Part shown: positions 19,318 to 28,206 of the stretch, one piece after another
Position numbering within the stretch: the first letter of the stretch is position 1
How the letters are laid out: each line of letters begins with the position of its first letter
Source of the DNA: Luteimonas endophytica
Lineage (GTDB): Bacteria; Pseudomonadota; Gammaproteobacteria; Xanthomonadales; Xanthomonadaceae
Direction: 5' to 3'
Length of the DNA: 64,000 nucleotides
NCBI RefSeq assembly: GCF_029887875.1
Contig: NZ_JARXRM010000043.1
Coordinates: 262,181 to 326,180 of the forward strand
Position numbers and translations under genes: made by a program
The notes under the pieces: generated by a model
What the model saw: only the letters and a program-made list of their open reading frames with translations
Told to the model about the DNA's origin: nothing
Database searches by the model: none

Positions 19318-20142
19318 ATGCACGCACTCGTCCCGCTGCTCTCCGAATCCGACCTCCAGGACCTGCGCCGGGCGCGCCGCATGCTGGAGAGCCCGGGCCT
19401 GGCCGCGCAGCTGGCCAATGCCGTCGGGGCGCCGATGGAGTACGTGTTCGCCAGGCGGCTGCCGGCACCGGTGACCCGCCTCATCAACAGCACCACCCGC
19501 AGGGCGCTGGAGCAATCGCTGCGGTTCGCCACCGCCACCCTCGACGCGGACGCGCGCAGCCAGCCGGCACGCAGCGGCGCCCACGCCGCGGCGGTCGCGA
19601 CCACCGGCGCGCTGGGCGGCGCGTTCGGGCTGTTCGGGCTGGTCCTGGAACTGCCGGTCACCACCACGGTGATCCTGCGCTCGATCGCCGACATCGCCCG
19701 CAGCGAGGGCGAGGACCTGGCCGACCCGGGGGCCACCCTGGCCTGCTTCGAGGTGCTCACCATGGGCGGGCGCAGCGCGCGCGACGAGGGCGCCGAGTCC
19801 GGCTATTTCGCCGCCCGCGCGGTCCTGGCGCAACAGGTGGCGACCGCCGCCGAGTACATCGCCGCGCACGGGTTGATCAGCAACGGCGCGCCGGCGATCG
19901 TGCAGCTGCTCGCGGCGATCGCCTCGCGCTTTTCGATCAACGTCACCAAGAAGGTCGCGGTGCAGAGCGTGCCGGTGATCGGCGCGGTCAGCGGCGCGGC
20001 GCTCAATACGCTGTTCATGCGCCATTTCCAGCACATGGCGCGCGGCCACTTCACCGTGCGCCGGCTCGAACGCCGGGTCGGCGCGGCGGCGGTGCGCGAG
20101 GCCTACGCGGCGCTGGAGCGCGAGGACGTCGCGACGGCCTGA
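19318..20142 (+). CDS. EcsC-family protein
   Basis: A 274-residue protein of the EcsC family, named after a Bacillus protein encoded with an ABC transporter but of unknown biochemical function. Family features include an N-terminal helical region and a glycine/alanine-rich hydrophobic segment at about residues 85-130 (AVATTGALGGAFGLFGLVLELPVTTTVILRSIADIARSEGEDLADPG). A second hydrophobic region follows (VPVIGAVSGAALNTLFMRHFQHMARGHFTVRRLER), typical of the C terminus. The first region could be membrane-associated. The ATG at 19318 was preferred over 19273, which would add a poorly conserved extension. It converges on the hydrolase gene, overlapping it by 40 bases at the 3' ends. Confidence 0.8.
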   Translation: MHALVPLLSESDLQDLRRARRMLESPGLAAQLANAVGAPMEYVFARRLPAPVTRLINSTTRRALEQSLRFATATLDADARSQPARSGAHAAAVATTGALGGAFGLFGLVLELPVTTTVILRSIADIARSEGEDLADPGATLACFEVLTMGGRSARDEGAESGYFAARAVLAQQVATAAEYIAAHGLISNGAPAIVQLLAAIASRFSINVTKKVAVQSVPVIGAVSGAALNTLFMRHFQHMARGHFTVRRLERRVGAAAVREAYAALEREDVATA

Positions 20143-20996
20143 GTGGAGCCGGCGCTTTCGCCGCCGAGCAGCGCGGCCGCCACCGCCGCCGGCTGCCGCA
20201 TCCAGGCGAAGTGGTCGGCAGGGACACCCAGGTCCTGCGCACCGAGCGTCGTCAGCGTGTCGCCGGGGGCTTCGAGCTTGGACAGCAGGAAACGCAGCGA
20301 GGAGGCCGGCGCCAGCCAGTCGTCGCGCAGCAGCACGGCGTCGACCGGGGCGCTCACCCGGCCGAGCGCGGCCTCCAGGTCGGCCTCCAGGCCGGCGGCG
20401 GCATAGCGCCCGGCCAGGCCGGTGCGGGCCCAGTCCCGAATCAGGCTGCGCGCCTCGTTGCCGCCGAAGCCGATGGCGCGGCCGGGCAGGGCGCCGCGGC
20501 GGAACGCCAGCCAGGGCAGGAACCGGTACGCCAGCGGCAGCAACAGCCGCCGCGGCGCCGGAAACGCGCGCCAGTACGGCGCCCCGCTCGCGACCAGCCA
20601 GATCCGCTGCGCCGCGCCCGGCGCCAGCGCCATCCGGCAACAGGCCAGCTGGCCGCCGAGGCTGTGCCCGCCGATCACCCGCATGGTTCCGGGCAGGTCG
20701 GCCGCGAGCGCGGCCTCGCTGGCGGGCAGGTCCAGGACGAGCGGCTCGCGGTAGCCCCAGTCGCACTCGCGCGAGGCGCGCAGGTCGCTGGTGCCGTGGC
20801 CGCGCCACTCGTGCACGTAGACCGCCACGCCCTCCAGGGCCAGCGCATCGGCGAACGGCAGATAGTGCTTCGCGGCCACGCCCAGCGCGGGCAGCCACAG
20901 CAGCGCCGCGTGCGGCTGTGCGGGGACCCGCCCCGCCAGCGACCAGCGGTGGCCATCCGGCCCTTGCACCGCCAGCTCGCGGCCGGTCACCGTCAC
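20103..20996 (-). CDS. alpha/beta hydrolase
   Basis: A 297-residue alpha/beta-hydrolase-fold protein. The oxyanion region is LLWLPALGVAAKHYLPFADALA, and VHEWRGHGTSDLRA follows, then the nucleophile elbow GGHSLGGQLA with the likely catalytic serine. A candidate acid lies in VDAVLLRDDWLAP and the histidine in PADHFAWM near the C terminus. The set resembles bacterial serine aminopeptidase/lipase-like hydrolases; substrate unknown. It starts at a GTG that overlaps the thiD stop (GTGA), so the two are translationally coupled. Its 3' end overlaps that of the EcsC-family gene on the other strand. Confidence 0.85.
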   Translation of the reverse strand: MTVTGRELAVQGPDGHRWSLAGRVPAQPHAALLWLPALGVAAKHYLPFADALALEGVAVYVHEWRGHGTSDLRASRECDWGYREPLVLDLPASEAALAADLPGTMRVIGGHSLGGQLACCRMALAPGAAQRIWLVASGAPYWRAFPAPRRLLLPLAYRFLPWLAFRRGALPGRAIGFGGNEARSLIRDWARTGLAGRYAAAGLEADLEAALGRVSAPVDAVLLRDDWLAPASSLRFLLSKLEAPGDTLTTLGAQDLGVPADHFAWMRQPAAVAAALLGGESAGSTQAVATSSRSSAA

Positions 20997-21799
20997 GCGG
21001 CCGCGCCGATGTGGTCGAGCACCAGCACCCCGCCGCGCCCGGGGGCGTAGCCGCCGGCGAGCGCGCGATGCACGTAGCCGGTCGCGGCCACGCAGGCCTC
21101 GCGCCGGGAGCGGCCCAGGCACAGTTGCGCCGCCACCGCCGAGGCCAGGGTGCAGCCGGTGCCGTGCGCCGAGCGCGGCAGGCGCGGGTGCGTCATCTCG
21201 TGCATGCCATCGGCATCGGCATAGAGGTCGAGCACCGTGTCGGCCTCCTCCTCCAGGTGGCCGCCCTTGAGCAGCACCGCGCCGGCGCCGCACGCGAGCA
21301 GGGCGCCGCAGGCGGCGCGCATCGCCGCGCGGTCGCGGATGCGGCGGCCGAGCAGCAGTTCCGCCTCGGGCAGGTTGGGGGTGAGCAGCGACGCCCTCGG
21401 CAGCAGCCGGCGGCGCAGGGCATCCAGCGCCGCGTCCTCGAGCAGTCGCGCGCCCGAGGTCGCGACCATGACCGGATCTAGCACCACCGGGACCGGCGCA
21501 TGCGCTTCGAGCGCGTCGGCCACCGCGGCCACCGTCTCCACGTTGGCCAGCATCCCCAGCTTGATCGCGCCGATGGCGAAATCGTCGAAGCAGGCGTCGA
21601 TCTGGGCGCGAAGGAACCCCGCCGGCGGAACGTGCACCGCGACGACGCCGCGGGTGTGCTGCGCGGTGAGCGCCGCGATCGCCGACAGCCCGTGCACCCG
21701 ATGCGCGGCGAAGGTCTTCAAGTCGGCCTGGATGCCGGCGCCGCCGCCCGAGTCCGAGCCGGCGATGGCGAGTGCGCAGACGGTGCCGGGTTCCTGCAT
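20993..21799 (-). CDS. thiD: hydroxymethylpyrimidine (phosphomethylpyrimidine) kinase
   Basis: A 268-residue ribokinase-superfamily enzyme of thiamine biosynthesis that phosphorylates HMP and HMP-P. Motifs are ALAIAGSDSGGGAGIQADLKTFAAHRVHG at the N terminus, DPVMVATSGARLL, LTPNLPEAELLLG, LLKGGHLE, and the anion-hole/catalytic GTGCTLASAVAAQL near residue 215. Full length for ThiD. It is transcribed downstream of the SulP gene (5-base gap) and is coupled to the following hydrolase gene by a 4-base overlap. No other thiamine genes are next to it. Confidence 0.95.
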   Translation of the reverse strand: MQEPGTVCALAIAGSDSGGGAGIQADLKTFAAHRVHGLSAIAALTAQHTRGVVAVHVPPAGFLRAQIDACFDDFAIGAIKLGMLANVETVAAVADALEAHAPVPVVLDPVMVATSGARLLEDAALDALRRRLLPRASLLTPNLPEAELLLGRRIRDRAAMRAACGALLACGAGAVLLKGGHLEEEADTVLDLYADADGMHEMTHPRLPRSAHGTGCTLASAVAAQLCLGRSRREACVAATGYVHRALAGGYAPGRGGVLVLDHIGAAA

Positions 21800-21804
21800 G
21801 CCGG

Positions 21805-23511
21805 CTATTGTGCAACGGATCCCGGTGCCGGCGCCCGCTCGGAGGCGATGGTCTCGGCCAGCTGCAGCGCGCGCTCGAAATCCGAGGCGAAGCGCACCTG
21901 GCCCTCCCGGCCCAGCGCCATGTCGGCCAGGATCCGGTTCGGTTGCGCCTGCAGCCCCGAGACGATCAGCACGATGCCGCGGCGCCGGCAGCGATCGGCC
22001 AGCGCCTTGAGCGCGTGTGCGCCGCTGGCGTCGATGATCGGCACCAGCCGCATCCGCAGGATGAACGCGCGTGGCGTCTCGACGAACTGGTCCAGCAGGT
22101 TGTCCAGGCGGTTGGCCGCGCCGAAGAACAGCGGCCCGGAAATCCGGTACACCTCGACCCCGGCCGGCAGCCGCCGCCGTTGCGCTCCCTCCGCATCGCC
22201 GCCGTCGCCGTCGTCGTCCGGATGCATGCCGCCGCTGATCTCGACCGATTCCGACATCCGGTACATGAACACGAACGCAGCCATCACGATCCCCGCCTGG
22301 ATCGCCACGGTGAGGTCGACGAACACGGTCAGGAAGAAGGTCAGCAGCAGCACCAGGCGGTCGCCCCAGGGTGCCGACAGGGTGTGGCGGAACTGCTGGT
22401 GCTCGCTCATGTTCCAGGCCACCGCCAGCAACACCGCCGCCAGCGCCGCCAGCGGCACGTGCCGCATCAGCGGCGCGAACAGCAGCAGGAAGACCAGCAG
22501 GAACGCCGCGTGCAGCATCCCGGAGACCGGCGAGCGCGCGCCGGCGCGCACGTTGGTGGCGGTGCGCGCGATGGCGCCGGTGGCCGGCAGCCCACCGAAC
22601 AGCGCCGAGCCGACATTGGCCACGCCCTGCGCGACCAGCTCGCCGTTGGAGCGGTGGCGGCCGCCGGTCATCCCGTCGGCGACCACCGCCGACAGCAGCG
22701 ACTCCACCCCGGCCAGGAAGGCGATGGTGAACGAGGCGGGCAGCAGCTCCAGGGTGCGCCCGAACGGAATCTGCGGAATCGAGAACACCGGTAGCGCAGA
22801 CGGCAGGTCGCCGAAACGCGTGCCGATGGTTTCGGCCGGGAGCGCGAACGCCACCGCGATCGCGGTGCATGCGCTCAAGGCGATCAGGAACCCAGGCCAC
22901 TTCGGCCTCCAGCGCCGCAGCGCGACGATGATGAGCAGTCCGCAGACCAGCAGCGCCACGGCCGTCGGCTGGGTGGTCCCCAGGTGCCGACCGTAGGCGA
23001 TCCAGCGCGCCACGAACTCCGCGGGGACCTGCTCCATGCGCAGCCCGAGCGCATCCTTGACCTGGCTGGAAAAGATGCTGACCGCGATGCCGGCGGTGAA
23101 GCCGGTGATCACCGGCTGCGGCATGTACTTCATCAGCGTGCCCAGCCGCAGCAGGCCTGCGGCGATCAGCATCAGCCCGGCCAGCAGCGTGCACAGGATC
23201 AGCCCGCCGTAGCCGAATTCGGCGATCACCGCGAACACCACCGGAATGAAGGCCGCGGTGGGCCCGCCGATCTGCACCCGCGAACCGCCCAGCGCCGAGA
23301 TCAGGAAGCCGGCGACGATCGCGGTGGTCAGCCCCTTGTCCGGGGTGGTGCCGCTGGCGATCGCCAGCGCCATCGCCAGCGGCAGCGCCACCACCGCCAC
23401 GGTCAGCCCGGCGACGGCATCGGCGCGCAGGTCGCCGAACGAATAGCCCTGCCGCAGCACCGTCAGCAGTTTGGGCTCGAACTGCTGCCGCAGGGAGCGT
23501 GCGCGGTCCAT
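21805..23511 (-). CDS. SulP-family anion transporter with STAS domain
   Basis: A 568-residue inner-membrane transporter of the SLC26/SulP family. The N-terminal part has about 12-14 hydrophobic segments, beginning DLRADAVAGLTVAVVALPLAMALAIASG, with the family motif GGPTAAFIPVV and later AGVESLLSAVVADGMTGGRHRSNGELVAQGVANVGSALFGGLPATGAIARTATN. A cytoplasmic STAS domain follows from about residue 450 (VYRISGPLFFGAANRLDNLL, then IIDASGAHALKALADRCRRRG). A His/Asp/Gly-rich linker (GGMHPDDDGDGGDAEG) separates the two. Substrates of the family include sulfate, bicarbonate and dicarboxylates; which one applies cannot be told. It lies 4 bases after a small Xre regulator. Confidence 0.93.
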   Translation of the reverse strand: MDRARSLRQQFEPKLLTVLRQGYSFGDLRADAVAGLTVAVVALPLAMALAIASGTTPDKGLTTAIVAGFLISALGGSRVQIGGPTAAFIPVVFAVIAEFGYGGLILCTLLAGLMLIAAGLLRLGTLMKYMPQPVITGFTAGIAVSIFSSQVKDALGLRMEQVPAEFVARWIAYGRHLGTTQPTAVALLVCGLLIIVALRRWRPKWPGFLIALSACTAIAVAFALPAETIGTRFGDLPSALPVFSIPQIPFGRTLELLPASFTIAFLAGVESLLSAVVADGMTGGRHRSNGELVAQGVANVGSALFGGLPATGAIARTATNVRAGARSPVSGMLHAAFLLVFLLLFAPLMRHVPLAALAAVLLAVAWNMSEHQQFRHTLSAPWGDRLVLLLTFFLTVFVDLTVAIQAGIVMAAFVFMYRMSESVEISGGMHPDDDGDGGDAEGAQRRRLPAGVEVYRISGPLFFGAANRLDNLLDQFVETPRAFILRMRLVPIIDASGAHALKALADRCRRRGIVLIVSGLQAQPNRILADMALGREGQVRFASDFERALQLAETIASERAPAPGSVAQ

Positions 23512-23515
23512 GCCG

Positions 23516-23767
23516 CTATGCCGGGTCCTTCAGGCGCACCCCGCGGCCGCGCCCCTGGCTGGGCTGTTCGTTGCCGATCAGCTCGATCCCGGCCGCGTCC
23601 AGCGCCTCGACGATGCGGGTGAGCGTGCCGACCACGCCGCGCACGTCGCCCCGGCTCGATTCCATGCGCTGGATCGTCGGCAGCGAGACCCCGGCCATCG
23701 CCGCCAGCGTGCGCTGGTCGATGCCGAGCAGGGCGCGTGCGGCGCGCAGTTGTGCGGCGGAGATCAT
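23516..23767 (-). CDS. small Xre-type regulator of the SulP operon
   Basis: An 83-residue helix-turn-helix protein of the Xre/Cro family. The DNA-binding domain fills residues 4-60 (QLRAARALLGIDQRTLAAMAGVSLPTIQRMES, recognition helix SLPTIQRME), and a short tail contains AGIELIGNEQPSQGRGRGVRL, which is common in this subfamily. The SulP gene starts 4 bases downstream, so the pair forms an operon. A perfect palindrome 75 bases upstream (23843-23859) is the probable operator. Autorepression coupled to anion uptake is inferred. No toxin gene is adjacent, which argues against an antitoxin role. Confidence 0.85.
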   Translation of the reverse strand: MISAAQLRAARALLGIDQRTLAAMAGVSLPTIQRMESSRGDVRGVVGTLTRIVEALDAAGIELIGNEQPSQGRGRGVRLKDPA

Positions 23768-23842
23768 CGGCTGCGGCCCTGAAGAGAACAGGGCGATTGT
23801 CGCGCCATGAAGCTTGATGATGCAAGTGTATGACCAGCAAAG

Positions 23843-23859
23843 TGATGTCTAAGACATCA
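23843..23859. promoter_or_regulatory. perfect 8-1-8 palindrome, probable operator of the xre-sulP operon
   Basis: TGATGTCTAAGACATCA is a perfect inverted repeat with one central base, typical of Xre-dimer operators. On the minus strand a possible promoter overlaps its edge: TTAGAC inside the palindrome and TACACT 16 bases downstream, so bound repressor would block RNA polymerase. The A/T-richness of this short area contrasts with its surroundings. Confidence 0.6.
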
Positions 23860-23898
23860 TCATCAGCGGTCATGCTGGCTGGGGCATCGCCGCCGCGG

Positions 23899-24504
23899 TC
23901 AGCCGAAGTCGATCCGCATCACGCAGCGGCGCTTGGTGGGCCGGGTGATCTCGCGGTAGCCGGCCGCCGCGAACGCGCCGTGCGCGCCGACGTGCAGCTC
24001 GCCCCACGGGATGTCGGTGCCGGAAGTGAGCATCGGGTACCCCTCGAGGGCGCCGGCACCCTGGCTGCGGGCGAAGTCGACCGCGGCCGCGGCCAGCGCG
24101 CCGCCGATGCCGCGACGGCGGTATCCGGCGCGGACCACGAAGCACACCACCGCCCACACGCCGGCATCGTCGCGGTCCTCCGTGCGCCCGGCCCACGGCA
24201 CCGGCGAGTTGCGCAGCGGCGCGAATCGGCTGCGCGGGCCGAGCCTGCACCAGTCGACCGGCTCACGGTCGAGGTACGCGAGCAGGCCGGGCGCCGGTTC
24301 CGGCGCGAAGACCTCGCCGTGCAGGAAGGCCTCGCGGACTTCGCGCGGCATGTGCCAGTAGTCGCGCAGCGGCAGGATCGCGCGCTGGCACTGGCATTTC
24401 GCGGCCTGGCCGCGTGCGCCCAGCACCGTCTGCAGGTCCTTCCAGCGCGCCCCGGTGGCGGGCGCCACCGTCACCGGGCCGGCGTCGGTGCGGTACCGCG
24501 CCAC
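23899..24504 (-). CDS. GNAT-family N-acetyltransferase
   Basis: A 201-residue GNAT fold protein. The acetyl-CoA-binding motif A reads VVCFVVRAGYRRRGIGGALAAAAVDFARSQGA (R-x-x-G-I-G/A), and motif B lies near FAAAGYREI. A cysteine pair CQCQ is present near residue 37. The GTG at 24504 is 9 bases after the phoH stop, indicating cotranscription with phoH. Substrate unknown; the family includes small-molecule and protein acetylases. Confidence 0.8.
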   Translation of the reverse strand: MARYRTDAGPVTVAPATGARWKDLQTVLGARGQAAKCQCQRAILPLRDYWHMPREVREAFLHGEVFAPEPAPGLLAYLDREPVDWCRLGPRSRFAPLRNSPVPWAGRTEDRDDAGVWAVVCFVVRAGYRRRGIGGALAAAAVDFARSQGAGALEGYPMLTSGTDIPWGELHVGAHGAFAAAGYREITRPTKRRCVMRIDFG

Positions 24505-24513
24505 GGCAGGCCC

Positions 24514-25914
24514 CTACAGCACTTCCGAAGCGTAATCGGCCAGGCGCGAACGCTCGCCGCGGCGCAGGGTGACGTGGGCGCTGTGGTGCCAGGCCTTGAA
24601 GCGGTCCACCGCGTAGGTCAGTCCGGACGTGGTCTCGGTGAGGTAGGGCGTGTCGATCTGCTCGACGTTGCCCAGGCACACGATCTTGGTCCCCGGGCCG
24701 GCGCGGGTGATCAGCGTCTTCATCTGCTTCGGGGTCAGGTTCTGCGCCTCGTCCAGGATCAGCCAGCGGCTCAGGAACGTGCGTCCGCGCATGAAGTTGA
24801 GCGAGCGGATCTTGATCCGCGAGGCGAGCAGGTCGTTGGTCGCCGCGCGGCCCCAGCTGCCGCCTTCCTGGTTGTGGGTCAGCACCTCGAGGTTGTCGGT
24901 CAGCGCGCCCATCCACGGGGTCATCTTCTCCTCCTCGGTGCCGGGCAGGAAGCCGATGTCCTCGCCCACGCTCACCGTGGCGCGGGTCATGATGATCTCG
25001 CGGTAGCGCTGCTGGTCCATGGTCTGGGCCAGGCCCGCGGCAAGCGCCAGCAGGGTCTTGCCGGTGCCGGCGGTGCCGAGCAGGGTGACGAAGTCGATCT
25101 CCGGATCCATCAGCGCGTTGAGCGCGAAGTTCTGCTCGCGGTTGCGCGCCAGGATGCCCCACACCGCGTGCTGGCTGCTGCGGAAGTCGTCGACGATCTG
25201 CAGGGTGGCGCGGTCGCCCTCCACCCTGGAGACGCGAAATTCCGCTTCCTCGTCGCCGGGCAGGTAGAGGAACTGGTTGGGGTGCCAATCGTCGGCTTCG
25301 CCGGGCCGCACTTCATAGTAGGTACGGCCCTTGTCGGTCCACGAGCGCAGGTCCTTGCCGTAGCGCTGCCAGAAGTCCTCCGGCAGCGCGGTGGCGCCGG
25401 TGTAGAGCAGGCTGAAGTCGTCGAGCGCGCGGTCGTTCTCGTAGTCCTCCGAGGCGATGCCGGCGATCGCCGCCTTGATCCGCAGGTTGATGTCCTTGGA
25501 GACGAACACCACCGGCAGGTCGGCATCGGCGTGCTGCAACACCTGGATCGCGTGGATGATGTCGTTGTCGGGCACCCGCCCGTCGGCCTGCAGGCGGCCG
25601 TCGAGCGCGCCGGTCTGGAAGCGCAGCCGGCCGATGCTTTCGGCGCCGCGCAGCTGCAGGCCGTTCGGGCGGCTGAGCGTGAGGCCCGGCGCGATCCGCT
25701 CGGTTCCCTGCGCTTCGATCAGCTCGTTGATGAAGCGGCTGACCTGGCGCGCGTTGCGGCTCGCCTCGGAGGTGCCCTTCTTGCCGTTGTCGAGCTCCTC
25801 GATCACCTGCATCGGCAGGTAGACGTCGTGTTCCTCGAACTTGAACAGCGCGGTCGGGTCGTGCATCAGCACGTTGGTATCGAGCACGTAGATGCGCTTG
25901 CCTTTGGTCATCAT
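24514..25914 (-). CDS. phoH2: PIN-PhoH ATPase (PhoH2-type)
   Basis: A 466-residue two-domain protein. The N-terminal PIN ribonuclease domain occupies about residues 8-145, with acidic residues in YVLDTNVLMHDP, EELDNGKK and VFVSKDINLR. The C-terminal PhoH P-loop ATPase starts near residue 255 (FALNALMDPEIDFVTLLGTAGTGKTLLALAAGL, Walker A GTAGTGKT) and has WLILDEAQNLT as Walker B. PhoH2 proteins are RNA helicase-nucleases, in some bacteria paired with a PhoAT antitoxin; none is seen here. It is the first gene after a 106-base gap from bcp and is followed by the GNAT gene. Two adjacent ATG codons (25914 and 25911) could start it. Confidence 0.92.
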   Translation of the reverse strand: MMTKGKRIYVLDTNVLMHDPTALFKFEEHDVYLPMQVIEELDNGKKGTSEASRNARQVSRFINELIEAQGTERIAPGLTLSRPNGLQLRGAESIGRLRFQTGALDGRLQADGRVPDNDIIHAIQVLQHADADLPVVFVSKDINLRIKAAIAGIASEDYENDRALDDFSLLYTGATALPEDFWQRYGKDLRSWTDKGRTYYEVRPGEADDWHPNQFLYLPGDEEAEFRVSRVEGDRATLQIVDDFRSSQHAVWGILARNREQNFALNALMDPEIDFVTLLGTAGTGKTLLALAAGLAQTMDQQRYREIIMTRATVSVGEDIGFLPGTEEEKMTPWMGALTDNLEVLTHNQEGGSWGRAATNDLLASRIKIRSLNFMRGRTFLSRWLILDEAQNLTPKQMKTLITRAGPGTKIVCLGNVEQIDTPYLTETTSGLTYAVDRFKAWHHSAHVTLRRGERSRLADYASEVL

Positions 25915-26020
25915 CGGCTTGTCGTTCGCCTGAAGGGGTGGGGATGGTCGGAAAACGCACAGCGGCAGTTCGCCGCGGCCCGCGGGGCGGGGCGGCGAAC
26001 GCGACGGGGACGGCGGGGGG

Positions 26021-26500
26021 TCACTGCGCCTGGGCTTCCTTCAGTGCTTCCAGCACGGCTTCGGCATGGCCCGGCACCCTGACCTTGCGCCATGCGCGCG
26101 CGATCCGGCCGCGCGGGTCGATCAGGAAGGTGCTGCGCTCGATGCCGATCACCTTGCGCCCGTACATGTTCTTCTCCCGGATCACGTCGAAAGCGCGGCA
26201 CAGCGCCTCGTCCGGGTCGCTGACCAGCGGGAACGCGAAGCCCTGCTTCGCGCAGAAGTTGTCGTGCGACTTCACCGAATCGCGCGAAACGCCGAGCACC
26301 GCCGCGTCGCGGCGCCTGAACTTGGGCAGCAGGGCGTTGAAGTCGAGGCCCTCGGTGGTGCAGCCCGGGGTGGAGTCCTTCGGGTAGAAGTACAGCACCA
26401 GCCAGCGCTCGGCGTAGTCCGCCAGGGTCGCCTCCGCGCCGCCGGACAGCTGCAGCGGCAGCTTGCGGAGGGTCCGGTCGAGGGTGTCGCCTTCGTTCAT
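26021..26500 (-). CDS. bcp: thioredoxin-dependent peroxiredoxin (Bcp/PrxQ)
   Basis: A 159-residue peroxiredoxin that reduces hydroperoxides. The peroxidatic cysteine lies in YFYPKDSTPGCTTEG, and the second cysteine of the PrxQ type is not seen five residues later, where glycine-leucine-aspartate stands instead. Other family motifs are GVSRDSVKSHDNFCAKQGFAFPLVSD and RSTFLIDPRGRIARAWRKVRVPGHAEAVL. The cysteine in NFCAK may be the resolving residue, as in other Bcp variants. It follows gcvR by 29 bases, the usual xanthomonad order gcvR-bcp-phoH. Confidence 0.94.
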   Translation of the reverse strand: MNEGDTLDRTLRKLPLQLSGGAEATLADYAERWLVLYFYPKDSTPGCTTEGLDFNALLPKFRRRDAAVLGVSRDSVKSHDNFCAKQGFAFPLVSDPDEALCRAFDVIREKNMYGRKVIGIERSTFLIDPRGRIARAWRKVRVPGHAEAVLEALKEAQAQ

Positions 26501-26529
26501 GCCAGGCCAGTTCCTTGGGAATCGCGCGC

Positions 26530-27096
26530 TCAGAACTTCATCGGGTCCATGATCGCGTCCAGGTTCAAGTGGTCGCAGAACTCGAGGAAATCGTCGCGCA
26601 GCGCGGCGATGTGCATGTCGGCCGGCACGCCGATGGTCACCTGCGCCGAGAACATGTCGGCGCCGGTCTGCATCGCCCGGTAGCGCGAGGAATGCAGGCT
26701 CTCGATGGTGATGCCCTGGCGGTCGAAGAAGTCGGCAAGCTGGAACAGGATCCCCGGCTTGTCGGCGGCCACCACCTCGACCACGTACGGCAGCAGGTTG
26801 GACTGCACCGGCTTGGGGCCGGTGCGGTACCACACCAGCTTCATGCCTTCCTCGCGGTCGAGGCGGGAGAGCATCGCCTCCAGCTTGGCCACCGCGTCCC
26901 AGGAACCGGTGGCCAGCGCGGTCACCGAGACGTCGCGGCCGACCGTGGACAGGCGCGCATCGACCAGGTTGCAGCCGCTGTCGCTGATCCGCCGGCTGAC
27001 CGAGAGCAGCGGCGACTGCGGATGCGTCGTGTACGCATTGATGATCAGGTGGTTCTCGTTCGGCGCAGGACGGTTTGCTGTGTCGGAATCGGTCAA
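26530..27096 (-). CDS. gcvR: GcvR-like ACT-domain regulator of glycine cleavage
   Basis: A 188-residue protein with two ACT domains: NHLIINAYTTHPQSPLLSVSRRISDSGCNLVDARLSTVG in the N-terminal half and VVAADKPGILFQLADFFDRQGITIESLHS in the second. It matches GcvR, the accessory repressor that binds GcvA and senses glycine in enterobacteria. There is no ATG near the conserved start; a TTG at 27096 (TTGACCGATTCC) gives MTDSDTANRPAPNENHL and is the best choice. It is divergent from dapA, 163 bases away. Confidence 0.85.
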   Translation of the reverse strand: MTDSDTANRPAPNENHLIINAYTTHPQSPLLSVSRRISDSGCNLVDARLSTVGRDVSVTALATGSWDAVAKLEAMLSRLDREEGMKLVWYRTGPKPVQSNLLPYVVEVVAADKPGILFQLADFFDRQGITIESLHSSRYRAMQTGADMFSAQVTIGVPADMHIAALRDDFLEFCDHLNLDAIMDPMKF

Positions 27097-27259
27097 GGCG
27101 GCGTCCGCGGCTGTCGGGTCTGAACGGCGGCCGGTCGTCGACCGGATGCCGCGTCCAGCATACTTGCCCGTGCTTCGGAGCCGCAAGTAAGATCGTGCAC
27201 CGCCGTACGCGCGCTCCGTTTGGGCTGCCGCGCAGGCGGCCACCCGCACTCCGCGCCGC

Positions 27260-28192
27260 ATGCCGGCCCGCCCAGAGACCGTCATCTTGCGACTTTCCGG
27301 CAGCATCACCGCCCTGGCGACGCCCTTCACGGCCGCCGGGGAACTCGACCTCGACGCCTGGCGCCGCCTGCTCCAGCAGCAGCTCGACGCCGGCACCGAG
27401 GGGCTGGTGGTGGCCGGCTCCACCGGCGAGGCGGCGGCCCTGTTCGCGGCCGAGTACGACACCCTGCTGCGCATCGCCGTCGAACTGGTGGCGGGACGGG
27501 TTCCGGTGCTGGCCGGTACCGGCCAGTCCAGCACCGCACGGACCATCGAGCAGACCCGGCGCGCGGGCGCGCTGGGGGCCGACGCCGCGCTGGTGGTCAC
27601 GCCGCCCTACGTCCGGCCCACCCAGGCGGGCCTGCTGGCGCACTACCGGGCGGTCGCCGACGACGGCGCGCTGCCGCTGGTGCTCTACAACGTGCCGGTG
27701 CGCACCGGCTGCGACCTGCTGCCCGAGACGGCCGCCGCGCTGGCCCCGCACCCGCGCATCGCCGGGATCAAGGAGGCCAGGGCCGAACCCGGCCGCATGC
27801 AGGAACTGCTGTCGCTGCGCGGGGAGGGATTCGCCGTGCTCAGCGGCGACGACCCCACCGCGGCGCGCGCGCTGCTGGCCGGCGCCGACGGCGTGATCTC
27901 GGTGGTCTCGAACATCGTGCCGGCGGCGCTGCGGAGGCTGTGCGCGCTGGCCCGCGACGGCGATCGGGACGCCGCGCTGGCGCTGGATGCGCGGCTGCGC
28001 CCGATCTACGACTTCGCCGGCATCGAACCCAATCCGATCCCGGTCAAGGCGGTGCTCTCGCTCGCCGGCATCGGCCGCGGCCTGCGCCTGCCGTTGACCG
28101 CGCTGGACGCCGCGCATGCCGACGCGGCGGCGCGCACCGCCGTGCTGGCCGACGAACTAGAACGTGCCTGCCGCGATACACTCGCGGCCTGA
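27260..28192 (+). CDS. dapA: 4-hydroxy-tetrahydrodipicolinate synthase
   Basis: A 310-residue TIM-barrel aldolase of lysine and peptidoglycan precursor synthesis that condenses pyruvate with aspartate semialdehyde. It has [12 protein letters not shown] at the start and the GSTGEAAAL substrate loop. The proton-relay tyrosine lies in [13 protein letters not shown], and the Schiff-base lysine in [16 protein letters not shown] glycine/valine-rich [11 protein letters not shown] follows. Slightly longer than typical because of an N-terminal extension from the ATG at 27260; a TTG at 27287 would remove it. The BamC-like lipoprotein gene follows after 14 bases, the same order as dapA-bamC in E. coli. 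Confidence 0.95.
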   Translation: MPARPETVILRLSGSITALATPFTAAGELDLDAWRRLLQQQLDAGTEGLVVAGSTGEAAALFAAEYDTLLRIAVELVAGRVPVLAGTGQSSTARTIEQTRRAGALGADAALVVTPPYVRPTQAGLLAHYRAVADDGALPLVLYNVPVRTGCDLLPETAAALAPHPRIAGIKEARAEPGRMQELLSLRGEGFAVLSGDDPTAARALLAGADGVISVVSNIVPAALRRLCALARDGDRDAALALDARLRPIYDFAGIEPNPIPVKAVLSLAGIGRGLRLPLTALDAAHADAAARTAVLADELERACRDTLAA

Positions 28193-28206
28193 CCCAGGAG
28201 ACACCG

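Noticed and set aside
23516-23767. Antitoxin of a toxin-antitoxin pair
   Set aside because: The adjacent gene is a SulP transporter and no small toxin gene is found on either side.
24514-25914. PhoAT-PhoH2 toxin-antitoxin module
   Set aside because: The PIN-PhoH protein lacks an upstream small antitoxin gene; the 106-base gap to bcp contains no credible frame.
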